A stretch of 64,000 bases of DNA from Sphingomonas hankookensis (GTDB lineage Bacteria > Pseudomonadota > Alphaproteobacteria > Sphingomonadales > Sphingomonadaceae): assembly GCF_028551275.1 (NCBI RefSeq), contig NZ_CP117025.1, forward strand, positions 2,534,001-2,598,000, given 5' to 3'. The notes beneath the pieces are model-generated. The model did no database searches. It had not been told where the DNA came from and saw only the letters and a list, made by a program, of their open reading frames with translations. The stretch's first letter is position 1, and each line of letters begins with the position of its first letter. This document shows, in pieces, positions 9,743-19,294 of the stretch. Made by a program: the position numbers and the translations under genes.

Positions 9743-10475
9743 ACGGACGTCCGTCCGTCACGATCACCAACCGGTCGCCTTCGACCCGCAGCGTCTGTGT
9801 CGCGGTCCAGCGTTCACCCTCGCCTTCATAGGCGGCAGTGACGCGGATCTGATCGGGTCCGATCGGTTCGACCCGCTTCACTACGCCGACGCTCTCGTGG
9901 AACCACAATTCGCTGGGCGTCACCCGGACCCCCTCGATCGACGCAGCGGGGGTGGCGCAGGCTGCGGCATCGCGGTTCCACCGGCCGATGAACCGCGCCG
10001 GAATGGTGGCGGCCACCGGCGACGCCTCGCCGGGTGGCGGCGCAGGCGTACCGACAAAACCGCAGCCTCGCACCGTCGCGCGCCCGTCGATGGTAAGGGT
10101 CGCCGTGAAGTCGCGCGGCGCGCCCGACATGTCGTCCTCGCACGGTGCACGCACGACCCGGACGCCGATCGTCCCGCGATCATCGCGCGCCTCCCATGCC
10201 CGCGCTTCGACCGCGACGTGGCGATTGACCACCCGCAACGTGCGCCGTGGCATATCGACACCTGTCAGCGTCAACACATCGCGATCGATCGCAACCGAAT
10301 AGAACGGCTCGTTGGTCGTGACCGTCAACCGCTCCGGCACGCGGCTGGCCACGACGGAAGGGGTAGCGGTCGGGACGGAAGCCGGCGACGCGACATTCGC
10401 GGACGGCGCATCCTCGCTGTCGCCGCAGCCGGCCAGCGCCAGCAACGCCAACGCAGCCATCTCAACGCGGCGCAT
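9717..10475 (-). CDS. Predicted lipoprotein of unknown function
   Basis: Protein of 252 residues with a short N-terminal hydrophobic stretch ending in a lipobox (LLALAGC, Cys17), so it is probably lipid-anchored in the envelope. The middle contains a repeated type of beta segment and the motif PCEDDMSG followed by a short strand and GCGF. This resembles uncharacterised COG3650-like membrane proteins, a resemblance from memory that was not searched. The start overlaps the stop of the L,D-transpeptidase gene by 14 bases, so the two are likely one transcript. Its 3' end overlaps the convergent hybrid kinase gene by 26 bases. Confidence 0.75.
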   Translation of the reverse strand: MRRVEMAALALLALAGCGDSEDAPSANVASPASVPTATPSVVASRVPERLTVTTNEPFYSVAIDRDVLTLTGVDMPRRTLRVVNRHVAVEARAWEARDDRGTIGVRVVRAPCEDDMSGAPRDFTATLTIDGRATVRGCGFVGTPAPPPGEASPVAATIPARFIGRWNRDAAACATPAASIEGVRVTPSELWFHESVGVVKRVEPIGPDQIRVTAAYEGEGERWTATQTLRVEGDRLVIVTDGRPFSRIRCPQ

Positions 10476-11076
10476 GGCTGCCCTTGCCGACGCTTACCCG
10501 ATCGTCGCGGCTGGCGAGCGCCCCGACGCCCTCGTCCGACAGGCGCGGCGTGGTATCCGCCGGGCGATAGGCCGGAAAGGCGATCACGTCGTTGACCACC
10601 GCCACCTGCCCGCCCAGCTGCGTCACGTTGAACAGCTTTTGCGCAAACGCCGTAGGGATGCGAATACAACCATGTGACGCCGGAAAGCCGGGCAGGTTGC
10701 CGGCATGCAGCGCCACCCCGTCCCAGGTCAGGCGTTGCATGAAGGGCATTGGGGCGTTGTTGTACAAGTTGGAACGGTGGAACGGGCGCTTCTGCAGGAT
10801 GGTATATTCGCCGATCGGCGTCATCTTGCCCGGCTTGCCCGTCGATACCGTGGTGGCCCCGATCAGCCGGTCGCCGCGATAGACGAACGCCATCTGCATC
10901 GGCACGCTGACGACGATGCTGACCGGACCCGACAGCGTCGGGTCGTCCGCCCAGCGATGGTCGCCCGGCCGCATCGCCACCGCCGCCCGCTCGACCGCCA
11001 GCGCCGCCGGTTCCTGCGCGACCGCGGGCATCGGCAGCAGAGCAGCCATCAGGCCGAGACGAAGCGCGAACGACAT
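10462..11076 (-). CDS. L,D-transpeptidase (YkuD family)
   Basis: Exported cell-wall enzyme of 204 residues with a cleavable signal peptide (about residues 1-20, ending AVAQ). It has a YkuD catalytic domain with the motif HAGNLPGFPASHGCIR, giving the nucleophile Cys and partner His. It is expected to make or edit 3-3 cross-links or to attach proteins to peptidoglycan. The reading frame is open much further upstream. The ATG at 11076 was chosen because the signal peptide starts there and the upstream part overlaps the divergent gene. It overlaps the downstream lipoprotein gene. Confidence 0.9.
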   Translation of the reverse strand: MSFALRLGLMAALLPMPAVAQEPAALAVERAAVAMRPGDHRWADDPTLSGPVSIVVSVPMQMAFVYRGDRLIGATTVSTGKPGKMTPIGEYTILQKRPFHRSNLYNNAPMPFMQRLTWDGVALHAGNLPGFPASHGCIRIPTAFAQKLFNVTQLGGQVAVVNDVIAFPAYRPADTTPRLSDEGVGALASRDDRVSVGKGSHAPR

Positions 11077-11251
11077 CCCACCGTTATTCCGCAGGACGCA
11101 CCGGATGGCAAATCCGGCGGTAACCATATTTGTCGGAGTCGACCGCCCGTGCCCTGCGCACGACAAGCGGCGGAACGACCGCACCCACGTTAATTGAATG
11201 GAAGGCGCGTCGCCCGTATCTCTAACCCTCAACGATCTGGCGAGGAATTGG

Positions 11252-11959
11252 ATGCGGGACGAAGCAGTTCGATCGCGGCGAGCGGTGCTGAAAGCGGCAG
11301 GCGGCCTGGCCGGTGCCGTACTGGCACAAGGTTGCACGACGAACGCGATCATCCCGGTTGCGCAGAACGCGTCCTTCGTGCCGCCGCCGCAGCGGCTGGC
11401 ATCGGCGCCGGTTCCTGCCGCCCCCGTCAAGCAGATGCGGGCGCCCGCCACGGTCAATCCGCGCCTGTTCGAACGCGCGGTGGCATCGATGGACCGCCAT
11501 TCGGGCCGCATCCGCCGCACCGATCGCATCGCCATCGCCGACTTCGCGGTCGATTCCGCCCATCCCCGGTTCCAGTTCATCGACATGCACAGCGGCGTCG
11601 TCTCGGCGATGCGCGTCGCGCATGGCAGCGGGTCGGACCCGGCGCATTGCGGATTGCTGACTCGCTTCAGCAACGTCCCCGATTCGAACGCCACCTCGGA
11701 AGGCGCGTTCATCACCGACAATTATTATGTCGGCAAGCACGGCCGGTCGCAGCGGCTGGTCGGCCTCGATCCCACCAACGACAATGCGCTGATGCGCGCG
11801 ATCGTCGTGCACGGGGCCTGGTACGCCAACCCGGAAATGATCGCACAGCACGGGAAGCTCGGCCGCAGCCAGGGCTGCTTCGCGGTTGCCGAAGGCGATC
11901 TGGCGCGGGTGTTCGACCTGTTGGGCGAAGGCCGGATGATCTACGCCGCGAAGGTTTGA
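11252..11959 (+). CDS. Murein L,D-transpeptidase catalytic domain protein (YkuD_2 type), lipoprotein or Tat-exported
   Basis: Envelope protein of about 235 residues. The chosen ATG at 11252 follows GAGGAA with a short spacer; an in-frame ATG lies at 11198. The N-terminus has a Tat-like twin-arginine motif (SRRAVLKAAGG) followed by a lipobox-like LAQGC. The core matches the YkuD_2 family, with VVHGAWYANPEMIAQHGKLG and the catalytic-type GRSQGCFAV, in which the Cys is the presumed nucleophile. It is divergent from the YkuD gene at 10462-11076, with about 175 bases between starts that probably hold both promoters. Confidence 0.86.
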   Translation: MRDEAVRSRRAVLKAAGGLAGAVLAQGCTTNAIIPVAQNASFVPPPQRLASAPVPAAPVKQMRAPATVNPRLFERAVASMDRHSGRIRRTDRIAIADFAVDSAHPRFQFIDMHSGVVSAMRVAHGSGSDPAHCGLLTRFSNVPDSNATSEGAFITDNYYVGKHGRSQRLVGLDPTNDNALMRAIVVHGAWYANPEMIAQHGKLGRSQGCFAVAEGDLARVFDLLGEGRMIYAAKV

Positions 11960-11989
11960 GGCCGGGGGCTCTAGCTCCGTTATCACACT

Positions 11990-12108
11990 CCGTTCGGTTC
12001 GAGCAGCTTCGAGCTTGTCGGGAAGCGTTTGTCGACAACACCTGCCCAGCGGAACCGCGTTCTCGATACGCGCTCTCGACAGGCTCGATCGCTACTCGAA
12101 CCAAACGG
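11990..12108. repeat. Imperfect inverted repeat (REP/MITE-like element)
   Basis: CCGTTCGGTTCGAG (11990-12003) is mirrored by CTCGAACCAAACGG (12095-12108), with 13 of 14 positions pairing. The similarity continues inward (GCTTCGAGCTTGTCG against CGACAGGCTCGATCGC). The whole element could fold into one long hairpin. It lies between a wall-enzyme gene and nadE. Its sequence is unlike the CGTCA(T/C)CCC palindromes elsewhere in the window. A nearby direct repeat TAGGGTGA occurs at 12121 and 12171. No open reading frame of note. Confidence 0.6.
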
Positions 12109-12182
12109 ATGAATTGGAGATAGGGTGAAAGATCCGGGAGCTACCGGTTCCGCATCATCGTATCTCCCTATAGGGTGACGCC

Positions 12183-14234
12183 ATGACCCACCCGTTCCAT
12201 TCGATCCACACCCACGGCCTGATCCGCGTCGGCGCCTGCACTCCGCCCGCCAGCGTCGGCGATGTTGCCGCTAACGGCCGGGCCGCGATCGACCTGGCAC
12301 GGCAGGGGCATGTAGCCGGCGCCGACCTGCTGGTCTTCCCCGAACTCAACCTCACCTCCTACGCGATCGACGACCTGCATCTACAGGACGCGCTGTGCGA
12401 CGCGACCGAAGCGACGCTGTCCGAGGTGGTCGCGGCCAGCGCGGACCTGCGCCCCGTCCTGCTGCTGGGCGCGGCGCTGCGGCGCAACGGACGGCTGTAC
12501 AATTGCGCGGTGGCCGTATCGCGCGGGCGCATCCTCGGCGTCGTGCCCAAGACGTACCTGCCGAACTACCGCGAATATTATGAGAAGCGCTGGTTCGCGC
12601 CCGGCGTCGGCTTAACCGGGCTGACGATGACGCTCGCCGGACAGGACGTGCCGTTCGGCACCGACCTGATCTTCGCCGCCCGTGACCTGCCCGATTTCGT
12701 GGTCCATGCCGAAATCTGCGAGGATTTCTGGTCCCCCCTGCCCCCCTCGACCGCCGGAGCGATGGCCGGAGCCTTGGTGCTGTGCAACCTGTCGGCGTCG
12801 AACATCGTCATCGGCAAGGCACGCGACCGCGAGATGCTGTGCGCGTCGCAATCGGCGCGGACCGTCTCGGCGTATATCTATGCCGCGGCCGGGATCGGCG
12901 AGAGCACGACCGACCTGTCATGGGACGGCCAGGGTTCCGTGCATGAATTGGGCGAATTGCTGGCCCAGTCGGACCGGTTCGACCAGTCGTCGGGCATCGC
13001 CTATGCCGATGTCGACCTCGAACGGCTGCGGCTGGAGCGGATGCGGACCGGCACGTTCAACGATTGCGCGGCGGCCAGCGGTCATCCCGAAACCCGCTTC
13101 CGCCGGATCGGCTTCGACCATGCACCGACGCAGGACGATATCGGGCTGCTGCGCCCGGTCCGGCGCTACCCCTTCGTCCCCAGCACGCCCGAGCGGCTGG
13201 ACGACGATTGCTACGAAGCGTTCAACATCCAGGTCGAGGGATTGCGCAAGCGGTTGGTCGCGTCGGGGACGAAGCGGCTGGTGATCGGTGTGTCGGGCGG
13301 GCTGGATTCGACCCACGCACTGATCGTCGCGGCGAAGGCGTTCGACCGACTCGGTCGTCCGCGCACCGACATATTGGGCTTCACCATGCCCGGCTTCGCC
13401 ACCGGCGAAGCGACCAAGGGCAATGCGTGGAAGCTGATGACGGCGCTGGGCATCACCGGCGACGAAATCGACATCCGTCCCGCCGCGCGCCAGATGCTAA
13501 GCGACATGGGCCACCCCTTTGCCAGCGGCGAACCGGTCTATGACGTGACGTTCGAAAATGTGCAGGCCGGGCTGCGCACCGATTACCTCTTCCGGCTGGC
13601 CAATCAGCGGGAAGCGCTGGTCCTGGGCACCGGCGACCTGTCGGAGCTGGCGCTCGGGTGGTGCACCTATGGCGTCGGCGATCACATGAGCCATTACGGC
13701 GTCAATGCCGGCGTGCCCAAGACGCTGATCCAGTATCTGATCCGCTGGACGATCCGCACCGACCAGTTCGACCGCGACACCGACGCCGTGCTTGATGCGA
13801 TCCTGAACACCGAGATTTCGCCCGAACTGGTGCCCGCCGATGCCGAGGGCCGGATGCAGAGCACCGAGGACCGCGTCGGTCCCTATGCGCTGAACGACTT
13901 CTTCCTCCACCACATCGTCCGCTATGGGCAGCGCCCGTCGAAGGTCGCCTTCCTGTGCTGGCACGCGTGGCGCGATGCCGCCGCCGGCCGCTGGCCGATC
14001 GACTTTCCGGACGAAGCCAAGGGCAGTTACGACCTACCGACCATCGCGCGGTGGCTGGAAAAATTCCTGTGGCGCTTCTTCCAGACCAGCCAGTTCAAGC
14101 GGTCGGCACTGCCCAACGGGCCCAAGGTCTCGGCCGGCGGCGCGCTGTCCCCGCGCGGCGACTGGCGCGCGCCGTCCGACGGGGTGGCGACGCCCTGGGT
14201 CGAGGAACTGCGGGCGGGATTGCCGCCACTTTAG
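12183..14234 (+). CDS. nadE: Glutamine-dependent NAD(+) synthetase
   Basis: Final step of NAD biosynthesis: amidation of deamido-NAD using glutamine-derived ammonia. The 683 residues contain an N-terminal nitrilase-fold glutaminase (about 15-290) with the Glu in LLVFPELNLTSYA, the Lys in PKTYLPNYREYYEKRWF and the Cys in AEICEDFW. The C-terminal synthetase domain has the ATP-binding loop VIGVSGGLDSTHALIV. The length fits the large bacterial glutamine-dependent class. It seems to be a single-gene unit, with repeats on both sides. Confidence 0.96.
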   Translation: MTHPFHSIHTHGLIRVGACTPPASVGDVAANGRAAIDLARQGHVAGADLLVFPELNLTSYAIDDLHLQDALCDATEATLSEVVAASADLRPVLLLGAALRRNGRLYNCAVAVSRGRILGVVPKTYLPNYREYYEKRWFAPGVGLTGLTMTLAGQDVPFGTDLIFAARDLPDFVVHAEICEDFWSPLPPSTAGAMAGALVLCNLSASNIVIGKARDREMLCASQSARTVSAYIYAAAGIGESTTDLSWDGQGSVHELGELLAQSDRFDQSSGIAYADVDLERLRLERMRTGTFNDCAAASGHPETRFRRIGFDHAPTQDDIGLLRPVRRYPFVPSTPERLDDDCYEAFNIQVEGLRKRLVASGTKRLVIGVSGGLDSTHALIVAAKAFDRLGRPRTDILGFTMPGFATGEATKGNAWKLMTALGITGDEIDIRPAARQMLSDMGHPFASGEPVYDVTFENVQAGLRTDYLFRLANQREALVLGTGDLSELALGWCTYGVGDHMSHYGVNAGVPKTLIQYLIRWTIRTDQFDRDTDAVLDAILNTEISPELVPADAEGRMQSTEDRVGPYALNDFFLHHIVRYGQRPSKVAFLCWHAWRDAAAGRWPIDFPDEAKGSYDLPTIARWLEKFLWRFFQTSQFKRSALPNGPKVSAGGALSPRGDWRAPSDGVATPWVEELRAGLPPL

Positions 14235-14267
14235 AGCGGCCTGCCCCGAAACGTACCTTTCCGTTTT

Positions 14268-14351
14268 CGTCACCCCGGGGTTTACCCGGGGTCCCGCTTT
14301 TTCGGAAAGCGTTGAAAGAAAGCAGGACCCCGGGTCAAGCCCAGGGTGACG
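14268..14351. repeat. Dispersed palindromic repeat, full copy
   Basis: Two 33-base arms (14268-14300 and 14319-14351) are near-perfect inverted repeats, beginning CGTCACCCCGGGG and ending CAGGGTGACG, around an 18-base loop. It lies between the converging nadE and MpaB-like genes and could end transcription from either side. It belongs to the family also seen at 30296, 43498, 46752, 47602, 52797 and 60656. Confidence 0.75.
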
Positions 14352-14389
14352 GGTGAGGCACGCGATGGATCGCCATCGAAACTCGGCCG

Positions 14390-15247
14390 CTACCCCTGTG
14401 CCCGTGCCGTCTTTTCCGACGCCGACCCACCCAGCGCCCAGCGCAGCATCCTCGCCATACCCTGCGCCCCTGCCCGCACGCCCATCGGCGCGGGACTGCG
14501 CAACTCCAGCATCGCCCGTGCCCAATGCGGCAGCAGGTCGATCGCGGCGGCGGTGTTCAGCGCCCCGAACCCTTTCAGGAACGGGTTCGGCAACGGCTGG
14601 TGCAGCAGCGCGTCGCGCACCGCGCGGGTGCGGGCGTCGCAGCGCAGTTCGCCGCGCACCGCCGACAGCCATGCATCGACCGTAGCCCGGCTGTCGGGAA
14701 CATCGCGCGCGCCCAGCCGCTCGGCCACCACGACATTTTCGGCGAAGTACCGGTCCTGATCGGCGCGCGACAGTTCTGGATCGCGGTAGCGCAGATAGGC
14801 GCGCAGGAACGAATCCGTCTCCGCGACATGGACCCAGGTCAGCAGATGCGGGTCGTTCGCATCATAGGGCAGGCCGTCGGGCAGGACGCCGTGCACCCGG
14901 TCATGGATATGGCGGACATGGCCGATCAGCCGCTCCGCCTCCGCCGTGCTGCCATAGGTGGTGCCGGCGATGAACTGCGCGGTCCGCTTCAGCCGCCCCA
15001 GCATGTCGCGCTGGAAATTGCTATGGTCCCACACTCCCGCCAGCGCACCGGGATGCAGCATCTGCATCAGCAACGCGGCCGTACCGCCGATCATCATCGA
15101 CGAAAAATCGCCATGCACCCGCCAGCTGACCGATCCCGGCCCGAACAGCCCGTCATCGCCGGGCGGTCGCCGCAGGTCGATCGCGCCGTCGCCGGCACCG
15201 GTCAAGCCGCGGATCTGGCGTGCAATTGTCTGGCGAAGCGGGTTCAT
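14390..15247 (-). CDS. MpaB-like oxygenase (DUF2236 family)
   Basis: Protein of 285 residues of the DUF2236/MpaB-like (latex-clearing/rubber oxygenase-related) family. Characteristic parts are WRVHGDFSSMMIGGTAALLMQ, the ALAGVWDHSNFQ segment, RHIHDRVHG and DPHLLTWVHVAETDSFL, whose histidines resemble the heme or metal ligands of the family. No signal peptide is apparent. The physiological substrate is unknown. It stands alone, divergent from the LOV kinase gene with about 100 bases between. Confidence 0.82.
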   Translation of the reverse strand: MNPLRQTIARQIRGLTGAGDGAIDLRRPPGDDGLFGPGSVSWRVHGDFSSMMIGGTAALLMQMLHPGALAGVWDHSNFQRDMLGRLKRTAQFIAGTTYGSTAEAERLIGHVRHIHDRVHGVLPDGLPYDANDPHLLTWVHVAETDSFLRAYLRYRDPELSRADQDRYFAENVVVAERLGARDVPDSRATVDAWLSAVRGELRCDARTRAVRDALLHQPLPNPFLKGFGALNTAAAIDLLPHWARAMLELRSPAPMGVRAGAQGMARMLRWALGGSASEKTARAQG

Positions 15248-15350
15248 GGGTAGTGAACGAGCGGAGCGGACCTGCGGGTCCGATCGTTACGGAACCAAAT
15301 CGCTCTCTCGCGACCTTTGTCGCCACATCCTCGAACCGACAGGCCCGTTC

Positions 15351-16982
15351 ATGTCCTCACCGTCCAGCCCGGAAAAGCCGCTCGACCCGGTGCAGCGGGA
15401 CGCTGCCATGGCGGGCCGCGAGATGCACGATCCGGGCAACGGCATCTTCTTCGCGGCGGTGAAGACCACGCGGATGCCGATGATCGTGACCGACCCCAAT
15501 CTGCCGGACAATCCGATCATCTTCGCCAACCCGGCCTTTCTCAGCATGACCGGCTATGACGCGGACGAGGTGCTGGGTCGCAACTGCCGCTTCCTGCAGG
15601 GCGCGGAGACCGATCCGGACACCGTGGCCGAAATCGGCCTCGCGATCCGCGAACAGCGGCAGGCCTCGGTCGAATTGATCAATTACAAGAAGAATGGCAG
15701 CGCCTTCTGGAGCGCGCTGTTCATTTCGCCGGTGCTCGATGGCGAGCAGAAGCTCCGCTATTATTTCGCGTCGCAGCTGGACGTCACCCGCCGCCGCGAT
15801 GCGGAGGAAGCGCTGCGCCAGGCGCAGAAGATGGAGGCGGTCGGTCAGCTGACCGGCGGCATCGCACATGATTTCAACAATCTGCTGACGGTGATCCAGG
15901 GGTTCACCGACGTCCTGCTCAACCAGCTGGATCGCAGCGACGCCCTCAACCCCGATCGCGCGCGCCGCTCGCTCCGGGCGGTGATGGAGGCGGCGGATCG
16001 CGGGGCCGAACTGACGCAGCAGCTGCTCGCCTTTTCGCGCCGGCAGAAGCTGTCGGGCCGGGTCACCAATATCGACGATCTGGTTCGCGCGCTGCTGCCA
16101 ATGCTCAAGCGCACCATCGGCGATGCGGGGATCACGATCGACGTCGAACCCTGTGGCGACCATTGCAACGCGCGGATCGACCCGGTGCAGGCCGAGGCGG
16201 CGATCATCGGCATCGTGATGAACGCCCGCGACGCCATGCCCGATGGCGGCACGATCACGATCTCGGCCCAACCTGTCACGCTGGACGGCAGCGATCCGCG
16301 CTATGGCGACAAGCTTCAGGGCAAGTTCGTCGCTCTGTCGATCACGGACACCGGCACCGGCATGTCGGAGGAGGTCCGCGCGCGGGTAACCGAGCCGTTC
16401 TTCACGACCAAGGATCAGGGCAAGGGCACCGGCCTCGGCCTGTCGATGGTCTATGGATTCATGAAGCAGTCCGACGGCGCGTTACACATCGAATCGCAGA
16501 AGGGCAGCGGCACCACGATCCGCCTGCTGTTCCCGGCGGCGGGTTCGGTGGCCGAACCGATCCGCGCGCGGCGCCCCCGCAGCGACAGCGACCTGCGCGG
16601 GACCGAAACCATCCTCGTCGTCGAGGACCAGCAGGATGTCGGCGACCTGGCCGAGGCGATCCTGAAGGATTTCGGCTACGCCGTGCTGCGCGCCGGCAAC
16701 GGGGCGGAGGCGATCGCCGTGCTGGAAAGCGATGCGCCGATCGACCTGCTGTTCACCGACCTGATCATGCCGGGCGGGATGAACGGCGTCATGGTCGCCC
16801 GCGAAGGGCGGCGGCTGCGCTCCCGGCTGAAGGTGTTGCTGACCACCGGCTATGCGGAGGCGTCGATCGAACGGGTCGATGCGCGCGGGACCGAATTCGA
16901 CCTGATCGGCAAGCCGTACAAGCGTGTCGATCTGGCAACGCGGATCCGGCAGGTACTTGACGGCCACACCGGCAGCGGTTGA
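15351..16982 (+). CDS. LOV-domain hybrid histidine kinase (blue-light sensor)
   Basis: Photoreceptor kinase of 543 residues. The LOV domain (about residues 32-140) carries the flavin-adduct motif GRNCRFLQG with Cys79, plus YKKNGSAFWSALFISP. Then come HisKA (acceptor His in LTGGIAHDFNNLL), HATPase (ITDTGTGMSE, GTGLGLSMVYG) and a receiver (about 420-540; ILVVEDQQDVGD, acceptor Asp in LLFTDLIMPGG). Blue light should form a Cys-FMN adduct that alters kinase activity. The ATG at 15351 was chosen because the LOV domain begins soon after; upstream in-frame starts lie in the divergent gene region. It is followed 67 bases later by the phytochrome gene. Confidence 0.93.
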   Translation: MSSPSSPEKPLDPVQRDAAMAGREMHDPGNGIFFAAVKTTRMPMIVTDPNLPDNPIIFANPAFLSMTGYDADEVLGRNCRFLQGAETDPDTVAEIGLAIREQRQASVELINYKKNGSAFWSALFISPVLDGEQKLRYYFASQLDVTRRRDAEEALRQAQKMEAVGQLTGGIAHDFNNLLTVIQGFTDVLLNQLDRSDALNPDRARRSLRAVMEAADRGAELTQQLLAFSRRQKLSGRVTNIDDLVRALLPMLKRTIGDAGITIDVEPCGDHCNARIDPVQAEAAIIGIVMNARDAMPDGGTITISAQPVTLDGSDPRYGDKLQGKFVALSITDTGTGMSEEVRARVTEPFFTTKDQGKGTGLGLSMVYGFMKQSDGALHIESQKGSGTTIRLLFPAAGSVAEPIRARRPRSDSDLRGTETILVVEDQQDVGDLAEAILKDFGYAVLRAGNGAEAIAVLESDAPIDLLFTDLIMPGGMNGVMVAREGRRLRSRLKVLLTTGYAEASIERVDARGTEFDLIGKPYKRVDLATRIRQVLDGHTGSG

Positions 16983-17049
16983 AACAGTCCGTTTTCAGTT
17001 ATAGTGCAGTATCTTCCCGTACCGATCCCGATCGCCGGGCAGCCACAGG

Positions 17050-19236
17050 ATGACGAAGGGGCTACGCTTGGCGACCAATGCAACTGCCCAGGACGACGGG
17101 CTGGCGACCTCGCCTTCCGACCTCGGGCACGACCTGACGATCTGCGACCGCGAACCGATCCATATCCCCGGCGCGATCCAGCCGCATGGCATGCTGCTGA
17201 TCGTCGATCCTGCCGAGGGGGTGATCGTCGGTGGCGCGGGCGACGTCGCGTCGCTGCTCGGCGCCGACTGGCTGGGCGGGACGATCCTCGACCTGATTGG
17301 CGAGGCGGGATTGGCGATCCTGCGCTCGACCGTCGCCGGGCCGGTGGTGCTCGGCACGACCGGGCAGACGACGCTCTCGGTCGTCGCCAGTCGCGAAGGG
17401 CGTTTCTGGCTGATCGAGCTGGAGCCGACCGCGCCTGGCGAACCGGGCACCGACGACGCGCTCACCTGGATCGAACAGGGGGGCGAGGAATTTTCGCGTG
17501 CGGTCGATCTCGACGACCTGACGGCGCGGGCTGCGTCGATCTTCGCGCGGCTGACCGGGTTCGACCGGGTGATGATCTACCGCTTCCTCGACGACGATTC
17601 CGGAAAGGTCGTGGCGGAGCGTCATGCGCCCGACATTCACGGCTTCCTTAACCACCACTTCCCCGCATCGGACATCCCCCGACAGGCGCGCGCGTTGTAT
17701 ATCCGCAACCGGGTCCGCGTGATTCCCGACGCCTCCTACACCCCGGCCCCGATCATCGGCCTCGATCCGACGCTTTCCGCCGTCGATCTGAGCAATGTCG
17801 GCGTCCGTGCGGTGTCGCCGATCCACGTCCAGTATCTCCGCAATATGGCGGTCGCGGCGTCGGCTTCGGTGTCGATCATCAAGGACGGCATGCTGTGGGG
17901 GCTCGTCGCGTGCCACCATCGTTCCCCCCGCAATCTGTCCTACCTGCAACGCAAGACCTGTGAGTTGATCGCGGCGTCGCTGGCGCAGCAGATCGGTGCC
18001 AAGGAAGAAGCGGCCGAATATCGCGAACGGCTGCGGCTGCGCACCGCGGAGGACGCGCTCGCGCAGCGGTTCGCGCAGGAATATGACCCCGACCAGCTGT
18101 CCGCGCTGATCGGCAGCGACCTGCAGCGGCTGCTTCGCGCCGACGGCTTCGTACTGCAACGCGGGCCGATGCGCTATTCCAGCGGCCATGTCCCGCCGCC
18201 CGAAGCGATCAGCGACATCCTGCAATGGGTACGCGCGCAGGGGAACATCCTGCTGCACACCGCGGCGCTGGAACATCGACTGCCCGCCGCCCATGCCTAT
18301 CGCGACATGGCGAGCGGATTGCTGGCGATCACGCTGTCAGCCGACGAACCGGTCGTTCTGCTGTGGTTCCGAGCGGAGACGTTGCAGACGATCCAATGGG
18401 CCGGCAACCCGCACAAGGCGGTCGAGCAGGAGCCCGACCGTCCGCTGACCCCGCGCGCCTCCTTCGCGGCGTGGAGCGAGGAAATCCGCGGCCGCGCCCT
18501 CCCCTGGAGCCCGGCGGAGATCGAGGCGGCCCACCGCCTGTCGCGGCTGCTGTTCGACGCGCGCCAGCGGCGCCGCATCAGCGAATTGAACCGCGAACTG
18601 ACCCGCGCGGTCACCGACAAGGATGCGCTGCTCGCGCAGCAGGAAACGCTGATCAAGGAAGTGAACCACCGGGTGCAGAACAGCCTGCAGTTGGTCGTCG
18701 CGTTCCTGGCGATGCAGGCCAATGCCGAGAATGACGAGACGCTGACCCGCCATCTGGGCGAGGCGCAGCGGCGGTTGTCGGCCGTCGCGCTGGTCCATCG
18801 CCGGCTCTATTCCGAGGATACGGTCACGGTCATCGATCTCGGCCGCTATATCGAGGATCTGCTGGCCGAGATGCAGTCGTCGATGGGCGACGAATGGACC
18901 GGGCGACTGACCATGGACCTCGCCCCGCTGTTGATCTCCGCCGACGCCGCGGTGCAGGTCGGACTGGTACTGGTCGAACTGGTCATCAACGCCCAGAAAT
19001 ATGCCTATGGCGGAAAGCCGGGGCCGATCGCGATCACGTTGGAAAAGGTACGCAACCGCTTCCGGCTGACCGTCGCCGACCGGGGTCAGGGGCGGACGGG
19101 TAACCGCACCGGCTTCGGCACGCGGATGCTCGGCGCGATGGTCAAGCGGCTCGACGGTACGATCGAGGAAAGCGACAATGCTCCGGGCCTGCGCTTTACC
19201 GTGTCCGCGCCGATTGCGACGCCCGAGGACGTTTAA
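17050..19236 (+). CDS. Bacteriophytochrome histidine kinase
   Basis: Red/far-red photoreceptor of 728 residues. The PAS domain starts with the biliverdin-binding Cys32 in LTICDREPIHIPGAIQPHG. GAF contains FPASDIPRQARALYI and the conserved CHHRSPRNLSYLQR. A PHY domain follows (about 340-510; tongue RPLTPRASFAAWSEE), then an HWE/HisKA_2-type kinase (acceptor His in EVNHRVQNSLQLVV; N-box ELVINAQKYAYGG). No receiver is fused, so a partner regulator should exist elsewhere. It is co-directional with the LOV kinase, and the two may share a promoter and signalling partners. Confidence 0.95.
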   Translation: MTKGLRLATNATAQDDGLATSPSDLGHDLTICDREPIHIPGAIQPHGMLLIVDPAEGVIVGGAGDVASLLGADWLGGTILDLIGEAGLAILRSTVAGPVVLGTTGQTTLSVVASREGRFWLIELEPTAPGEPGTDDALTWIEQGGEEFSRAVDLDDLTARAASIFARLTGFDRVMIYRFLDDDSGKVVAERHAPDIHGFLNHHFPASDIPRQARALYIRNRVRVIPDASYTPAPIIGLDPTLSAVDLSNVGVRAVSPIHVQYLRNMAVAASASVSIIKDGMLWGLVACHHRSPRNLSYLQRKTCELIAASLAQQIGAKEEAAEYRERLRLRTAEDALAQRFAQEYDPDQLSALIGSDLQRLLRADGFVLQRGPMRYSSGHVPPPEAISDILQWVRAQGNILLHTAALEHRLPAAHAYRDMASGLLAITLSADEPVVLLWFRAETLQTIQWAGNPHKAVEQEPDRPLTPRASFAAWSEEIRGRALPWSPAEIEAAHRLSRLLFDARQRRRISELNRELTRAVTDKDALLAQQETLIKEVNHRVQNSLQLVVAFLAMQANAENDETLTRHLGEAQRRLSAVALVHRRLYSEDTVTVIDLGRYIEDLLAEMQSSMGDEWTGRLTMDLAPLLISADAAVQVGLVLVELVINAQKYAYGGKPGPIAITLEKVRNRFRLTVADRGQGRTGNRTGFGTRMLGAMVKRLDGTIEESDNAPGLRFTVSAPIATPEDV

Positions 19237-19294
19237 CGCGGGTCCGCGTCGGAGGGTAATACGACCCTGGGAATATCACTCCAAGTCTAGACGC

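Noticed and set aside
10462..11721. 419-residue version of the L,D-transpeptidase
   Set aside because: The extra N-terminus is antisense to the divergent gene at 11252 and lies before a clear signal peptide at 11076.
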